37,640 bases of DNA, from positions 1-37,640 of the forward strand of contig NZ_JACRUK010000038.1 in assembly GCF_014305155.1 (NCBI RefSeq). The letters are read 5' to 3'. The position numbers were made by a program, and so were the translations under genes. How positions within the stretch are numbered: position 1 is the stretch's first letter; every line of letters starts with the position of its first letter. This document shows, piece by piece, positions 33,389 to 37,640 of this stretch. The stretch comes from Flavobacterium muglaense (GTDB lineage Bacteria > Bacteroidota > Bacteroidia > Flavobacteriales > Flavobacteriaceae). The notes under the pieces are model-generated. The model saw only the letters and a program-made list of their open reading frames with translations. It had not been told where the DNA came from and made no database searches.

Positions 33389-34576
33389 ATGAACCCACTT
33401 TCAGACAGAATTAACAATCTAGCGACTTCACAAACATTAGCAATGGCTGCTTTAGCTAGAGAATTAAAAGCACAAGGAAAAGACATCATCAGTTTAAGTT
33501 TAGGAGAACCTGACTTCAATACACCTGACTTCATTAAAGAAGCAGCAAAACAAGCAATTGACGATAATTACAGTACCTATTCTCCAGTAGAAGGATACGG
33601 TGACTTGAAAGAAGCAATTTGCCGTAAATTTAAAAGAGACAACAACCTAGACTACAAACCATCTCAAATTGTAGTTTCAACAGGAGCAAAACAATCATTA
33701 TACAATATTGCTCAAGTAATGCTAAACGATGGTGACGAGGTTATTTTACCTGCACCTTACTGGGTTTCGTATTTTGAAATCGTGAAATTATCTGGAGGTG
33801 TTCCTGTAGAAGTGCCTACTTCTATCGATACTGATTTTAAAATCACACCAGCTCAACTAGAAGCAGCAATCACACCAAAAACAAAAATGATGTGGTTCTC
33901 TACTCCTTGTAATCCATCAGGATCTGTTTACAACCGTGAGGAATTAACAGCTCTTGCTGCAGTATTAGCAAAACACCCAAACATCTATGTTGTTGCTGAC
34001 GAAATCTATGAGCACATCAATTTCTCTGGGACTTTTTGTAGCATTGGATCTATCCCAGGAATGCTAGAAAAAACAATAACAGTAAACGGAGTTGCCAAAG
34101 CTTTTGCTATGACAGGATACCGTATTGGTTACATAGGAGCACCTGAATTTATTGCTAAAGCATGTACAAAAATTCAAGGTCAAGTAACTTCTGGAGCTAA
34201 TTCTATCGCACAACGCGCTACAATTACTGCTGTAGACGCTGATCCATCTGTATTGAAACACATGGTTGATGCCTTCCATTCTCGTAGAGATTTAGTAGTT
34301 GGTTTATTAAAAGAAATTCCAGGAGTAAAAATCAACGTTCCAGAAGGAGCATTTTACGTATTCCCTGACGTTTCTTCATTCTTCGGAAAAACATTAAAAG
34401 GAACCGAAATCAAAAATGCAATGGATTTATCGATGTACCTTTTGGCCGAAGCTAATGTAGCAACAGTTACAGGTGACGCTTTTGGAAACCCAGACTGTAT
34501 CCGTTTCTCATACGCAACTAGCGACGAGATCTTAAAAGAAGCTTTAAAAAGAATCAAAGCTGCTTTGGCACTATAA
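33389..34576 (+). CDS. aspC: pyridoxal-phosphate aminotransferase, aspartate type (class I)
   Basis: Encodes 395 residues, the usual length of class I aminotransferases of the aspB/aspC group. It transfers an amino group, most likely between aspartate and 2-oxoglutarate. Visible motifs are SLSLGEPDFNTP (substrate-binding N-terminal part), STGAKQSLYN (cofactor phosphate loop), PYWVSY (ring-stacking Tyr), STPCNPSGSVYN, ADEIYEHI (Asp204 to the pyridine nitrogen), the Schiff-base Lys237 in VAKAFAMTGYRIGY, and a C-terminal FSYATS (substrate-carboxylate Arg in IRFSYA). The precise amino acid preference cannot be read from sequence. It ends at a strong terminator; a small TCCCT/AGGGA hairpin (about 33353-33373) sits in its leader. 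Confidence 0.92.
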   Translation: MNPLSDRINNLATSQTLAMAALARELKAQGKDIISLSLGEPDFNTPDFIKEAAKQAIDDNYSTYSPVEGYGDLKEAICRKFKRDNNLDYKPSQIVVSTGAKQSLYNIAQVMLNDGDEVILPAPYWVSYFEIVKLSGGVPVEVPTSIDTDFKITPAQLEAAITPKTKMMWFSTPCNPSGSVYNREELTALAAVLAKHPNIYVVADEIYEHINFSGTFCSIGSIPGMLEKTITVNGVAKAFAMTGYRIGYIGAPEFIAKACTKIQGQVTSGANSIAQRATITAVDADPSVLKHMVDAFHSRRDLVVGLLKEIPGVKINVPEGAFYVFPDVSSFFGKTLKGTEIKNAMDLSMYLLAEANVATVTGDAFGNPDCIRFSYATSDEILKEALKRIKAALAL

Positions 34577-34617
34577 TTAAAAACTGCAAAGTCTCTAAAC
34601 CGACTTTTATACATACT

Positions 34618-34654
34618 AATACCTCAGGAATTTTTCTTGAGGTATTTTTTTTTT
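34618..34654 (+). terminator. intrinsic terminator of aminotransferase gene
   Basis: AATACCTCA (34618-34626) pairs with TGAGGTATT (34638-34646), loop 11 bases, followed by a run of T to 34654. Confidence 0.85.
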
Positions 34655-34740
34655 GGGCGTGCCCCGCCCAAAAAAAAGCGGGGCGGGCTATGCGTTACAA
34701 TCTTTTTTTCATTCCACTATCGCTCCATGATAAAAAAGGA
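34655..34740. repeat. dispersed GGGCGTG hairpin repeat
   Basis: Begins GGGCGTG, then arms GCCCCGC (34661-34667) and GCGGGGC (34678-34684) around an A-rich loop, then GGGCTATGCGTTACAATCTT. The second copy at 37531 has the same layout with different but still complementary arms, and the tail (34687-34704) matches the element at 10542-10559 in 16 of 18 bases. The rest of 34741-34873 holds no gene that I can support. Confidence 0.65.
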
Positions 34741-34873
34741 TTTTCACTACTATCCCTCACGCGAAATAGTACGCAACTATACGGTTTTATTGTAAACTAG
34801 TAGGGGCAAAACCATGTTGTTTTCTTGCAAGAACTCCCTGCTCCTCTATGCTCAGTCTAAAAAGCAGAATCGG

Positions 34874-36802
34874 CTACCAGCCGCCACCGCCACCGCCACC
34901 ACCACCGCCGCCGGAACTTCCACCACCTGAACTACCACTACTCCAGCTACCACTGCTTCCGCTACTACTAGAACTACTAGAGCCACTAGAACTACGTGGT
35001 GGCGTAGGATCTACTCTAGATGCGCTTACTGATTTTCCAAAACTAGAAACAAAACCACTAGATGTAATATAAAAACCTTCATTGCCTGAATACCACGCAG
35101 GGTCATATTTAGCTAACTCAAGTACGTTTTCAAATTGTTTGCCCCAAGCCACATCTACATCTAGTGCAATAGCGTAAGGTAATAACTCTTCAAATAATTC
35201 TGGAGTTTGCTCTGGTGGGTTAAGCATATTTATACGGTCTTTTTCAGCAGTTTCTAAATAGAGTTTAAATCCTCCTATCCTCTCCATTGCTTCTATACCT
35301 ATTTGTGTATGTTTTTCAATATTATAAACATAAACAATATAAGCCAATATAAGAATAACCTGAACCCCTAACTGCATCCAAGTAACCATAAACAAAGAGA
35401 CAATATAAATAAATACAGTAGGTATTACCCAGAAAAAGCACAATAAACCTCTAAGAATCATTAAACCTATATGTTCAATTTTATTTCTAATCCACAATGT
35501 AACCCCTACTGATCCAACAATCGCTATCATTAAAAATGCATAGTTAGCATAGCCTTTTGTTTTACTCAATAATAAAAAAATCAAACCTACATTTACAAGC
35601 AATAAAAAACCCACAATTTTTTTTCGAGTGGTACTTACATGATACGTGTCAATTTTAATTTGTTTGGTAACCCTATTTTGCCATGCATTATAAGCTTTTT
35701 CGAATATTTTATACGAAGTCATACTTACTAAAATTCGTACTCGATTAGCAAGAGGTTTAAAAAAAGCTTCCTCCTCATCACTTAAATTACTAGGCGTTTT
35801 TTTTAAAACCTCAATCTCATATATTTTACTGTTTGTAAAAACACCTTCATCAATAGTTTCATTAATTTTTATCGCTCCTTTGACAGCTGTATTTATGACT
35901 GATGCCATATACACTTCGTCATTAAACCCATTATTATAAACGTAGCCCACAATAGCTGGCGACCAGTCAAAAGGCGGCCTAAACTCTGGAATAATAGCAT
36001 TCGAGCGGTTGCGTTTTTTTACAAACCTTTGATAATAACAAAAAAACAAAGCTGCGATTCCAAATAATACAGACCATAACATCTCTTTTATTTGTTTATA
36101 AAATGAAGCCGATTTTTCAAGTGTACTAGGAGGCAAAACTAACCCTTTATCAAAAGAAGCTGCAACAGTCAGCCCTTCATAAGGGCGCAAACCGTCAATA
36201 GAAAAACTAGCCACCGTTTTATTATTAATTAAAAGATTGTTAGCATTTGAACCTTTAGCACCTTCTGCACCACTGTAACTATACAAACTTTTAAATTCGG
36301 CATTTTCTGTAGGTAAATAAATCTCACAAGTAGCATGATCAATCGAAAACTCCCAGTCGTTTCCTGTCACGTTCCAGTATAATTCATCATAACCCTCAAA
36401 GTACCCTATTTGATAGGGCATACTGTAGGTGATTTGATACGTATAAGTACCTGCGTCTAGCTCCCTATCTTTACTACCTATATAAATTTTATAAAAATCA
36501 TCTTCCTCTTTTGTGAAATAAGGCTCTTCTATGCCGTCCTTTTTAATGGAACTAATCTCATATCCTAAATCAACATCATTACCATCTTTATCTTTTCTGT
36601 TTAATGGCAACACCCTTAGTAATCCGTGTTTGAATTGATTTCCTTCTGCTTTAATTTGAATGTTTTCGGTAACCTGAATAATTCCAGAATGTTGGATTTG
36701 AATTTTTGTATCAAAATGAATGATCCTTTCTTGCGCATTCCCATAAAAAAAGAACAACAAACTTATAAAAACGACTATTTTTTTTACTTGCACTACTCTC
36801 AT
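34874..36802 (-). CDS. DUF2207 membrane protein with Gly/Ser-rich tail
   Basis: Encodes 642 residues. A signal peptide (about 1-23, ending FYGNAQ) is followed by the extracytoplasmic DUF2207 domain (about 25-215: VTENIQIKAEG, HGLLRVLPL, YTYQITYSMPYQIG, DELYWNVTGNDWEFSID). One membrane span lies at about 233-253 and further hydrophobic spans between about 390 and 495. The last 37 residues are almost only Gly and Ser and end GGGGGW, which is typical of this family, although the uninterrupted run of 11 Gly is notable. The gene starts two bases after lemA, so they form one transcript. LemA-DUF2207 pairs are common and thought to act in the cell envelope; the function is not established. Confidence 0.92.
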   Translation of the reverse strand: MRVVQVKKIVVFISLLFFFYGNAQERIIHFDTKIQIQHSGIIQVTENIQIKAEGNQFKHGLLRVLPLNRKDKDGNDVDLGYEISSIKKDGIEEPYFTKEEDDFYKIYIGSKDRELDAGTYTYQITYSMPYQIGYFEGYDELYWNVTGNDWEFSIDHATCEIYLPTENAEFKSLYSYSGAEGAKGSNANNLLINNKTVASFSIDGLRPYEGLTVAASFDKGLVLPPSTLEKSASFYKQIKEMLWSVLFGIAALFFCYYQRFVKKRNRSNAIIPEFRPPFDWSPAIVGYVYNNGFNDEVYMASVINTAVKGAIKINETIDEGVFTNSKIYEIEVLKKTPSNLSDEEEAFFKPLANRVRILVSMTSYKIFEKAYNAWQNRVTKQIKIDTYHVSTTRKKIVGFLLLVNVGLIFLLLSKTKGYANYAFLMIAIVGSVGVTLWIRNKIEHIGLMILRGLLCFFWVIPTVFIYIVSLFMVTWMQLGVQVILILAYIVYVYNIEKHTQIGIEAMERIGGFKLYLETAEKDRINMLNPPEQTPELFEELLPYAIALDVDVAWGKQFENVLELAKYDPAWYSGNEGFYITSSGFVSSFGKSVSASRVDPTPPRSSSGSSSSSSSGSSGSWSSGSSGGGSSGGGGGGGGGGGW

Positions 36803-36804
36803 AA

Positions 36805-37359
36805 TTAAAACTGAACTTTAGGCGTTTCCCTTTGTGAAGCATCTGCTAATACTAAAAATTCTTTTTTAGCAAAACCAAAAGCATTTGCAATTAATACCCC
36901 TGGAAAACTTTGCACCGCAATATTATAATCTCTTACCGTACCGTTATAATATCTTTTAGAGCGCTCAATATCGGTCTCTAAACTTAATAAATCTGTTTGT
37001 AAACTCTGAAAGTTGGTATTGGCTTTTAAATCAGGATAATTTTCTGCCAAGGCAAAAATCTTAGTTACTGCCTGAGTTAAGTTGGCGTCCAATTGCATTT
37101 TCTGATCTCCATTCCCTGAGGCAATAGCTTGATTTCGTAAAGCCACAATTTCAGTCAAAGTTTCCTTTTCGTGTGTCGCATATCCTTTGATTGTTTCAAT
37201 TAAATTCGGAATCAAATCAAACCGTTTTTTCAATATCACATCAATCCCACTCAACGCCTCCTCAACCATATTCCTTTTGGATACAAAACCATTATAGAGC
37301 ATAATTAAAAACCCAACAACTACAATAAGTAGCAACAAAATAGCAATAAGTAAAATCAT
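36805..37359 (-). CDS. lemA: LemA family protein
   Basis: Encodes 184 residues. One N-terminal membrane span (about 2-22) is followed by the all-helical LemA domain: YNGFVSKRNMVEEALSGIDV, LKKRFDLIPNLIETIKGYA, HEKETLTEIVALRNQA, LAENYPDLKANTNF, LETDIERSKRYYNGTVRDYN, and FPGVLIANAFGFAKKEFL. All of these are typical. The protein is anchored with its domain probably outside the cytoplasm. It is the first gene of the lemA-DUF2207 unit. No -7 consensus is seen upstream; a small hairpin CTCAAT (37400-37405) / ATTGAG (37411-37416) lies in the leader region. Function not established. Confidence 0.95.
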   Translation of the reverse strand: MILLIAILLLLIVVVGFLIMLYNGFVSKRNMVEEALSGIDVILKKRFDLIPNLIETIKGYATHEKETLTEIVALRNQAIASGNGDQKMQLDANLTQAVTKIFALAENYPDLKANTNFQSLQTDLLSLETDIERSKRYYNGTVRDYNIAVQSFPGVLIANAFGFAKKEFLVLADASQRETPKVQF

Positions 37360-37530
37360 CTTTAAAATTTAAAAAATTCATATTTTTATAAAACCCCCAC
37401 TCAATAAACCATTGAGCATGGCAATCTGCAGCTATAAAACGCCTTAGCATCTAAAACGCTTTTCGAAAATACACATTTTAGCGCTATCTATAAAACTTTA
37501 CTTTCAAAAAACTAAAAAAAACATTCCCTT

Positions 37531-37566
37531 GGGCGTGACCCTAAAAAAAGGGTCGGGATATACAGA
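37531..37566. repeat. dispersed GGGCGTG hairpin repeat, second copy
   Basis: GGGCGTG, arm GACCC (37537-37541), A-rich loop, arm GGGTC (37550-37554), then GGGATAT. Same order as the copy at 34655-34740, with shorter arms of different sequence. The remainder of 37360-37640 shows no gene that I can support. Confidence 0.55.
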
Positions 37567-37640
37567 GGGCACTGAAAAACTACGCATATTTTGATTAACG
37601 TCGTTTTCTAGAGATTAAAAAAGCGCTTATAATAGGATTT

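Noticed and set aside
34848..35072. Plus-strand frame encoding a run of 11 prolines followed by Leu/Pro-rich sequence
   Set aside because: It is the opposite strand of the Gly/Ser tail of the DUF2207 gene; the proline run is the complement of glycine codons and there is no promoter or homology.

Overview
The window looks like a stretch of chromosome from a member of the Flavobacteriia, most likely Flavobacterium or a close relative. The evidence is AT-rich DNA, promoters of the Bacteroidetes type (-7 element TAnnTTTG, sometimes with an upstream TTG/TTTG), little Shine-Dalgarno signal, a type IX secretion plug protein, DUF5916 and carboxypeptidase-regulatory-like secreted proteins, and dispersed intergenic hairpin repeats. 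I see no phage, plasmid, transposase, CRISPR or rRNA genes. Most of it is ordinary core-type chromosome.

Layout. 1-1.4 kb: two overlapping minus-strand genes for related secreted proteins with a carboxypeptidase-regulatory-like domain. 1.5-3.6 kb: peptidase E, two identical tRNA-Gly(UCC) genes, and a secreted L,D-transpeptidase-like protein. 3.8-8.8 kb: two tandem paralogous DUF5916 proteins (CBM9-like domain plus probable beta-barrel). 8.9-11.9 kb: gpmI and a convergent DUF445 membrane protein. 12.0-17.2 kb: a tight operon of TetR regulator, ABC exporter half, HlyD adaptor and TolC protein. 17.2-22.4 kb: map, a GxxExxY protein bracketed by short inverted repeats, a methyltransferase and an SNF2 helicase. 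22.4-27.1 kb: an M16 peptidase, the type IX secretion plug gene and apaG. 27.5-31.3 kb: an unknown multi-spanning membrane protein, a CtlX-like amidinohydrolase with a signal peptide, and pruA. 31.4-34.6 kb: rsmG, a fatty acid desaturase and an aspartate-type aminotransferase. 34.6-37.6 kb: a lemA-DUF2207 operon and dispersed repeats.

How the genes fit together. The TetR-ABC-HlyD-TolC genes should encode a complete tripartite exporter spanning both membranes. A perfect 8-5-8 palindrome overlaps the -7 element of tetR, which suggests autoregulation. The ATPase domain keeps a good Walker A but departs from consensus at the signature, Walker B, Q-loop and H-loop positions; this is the most unusual protein feature here. 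CtlX and PruA could both serve arginine/citrulline/proline catabolism, but CtlX appears to be exported. LemA and DUF2207 form a familiar envelope-protein pair.

I did not find a clearly new defence or mobile system. The points most worth following are the degenerate ABC ATPase with its operator, the signal-peptide CtlX beside an unknown membrane protein, the repeat-bracketed GxxExxY gene, and a hairpin repeat family whose arms covary between copies. All assignments come from reading the sequence and from memory of the families; no database search was run.
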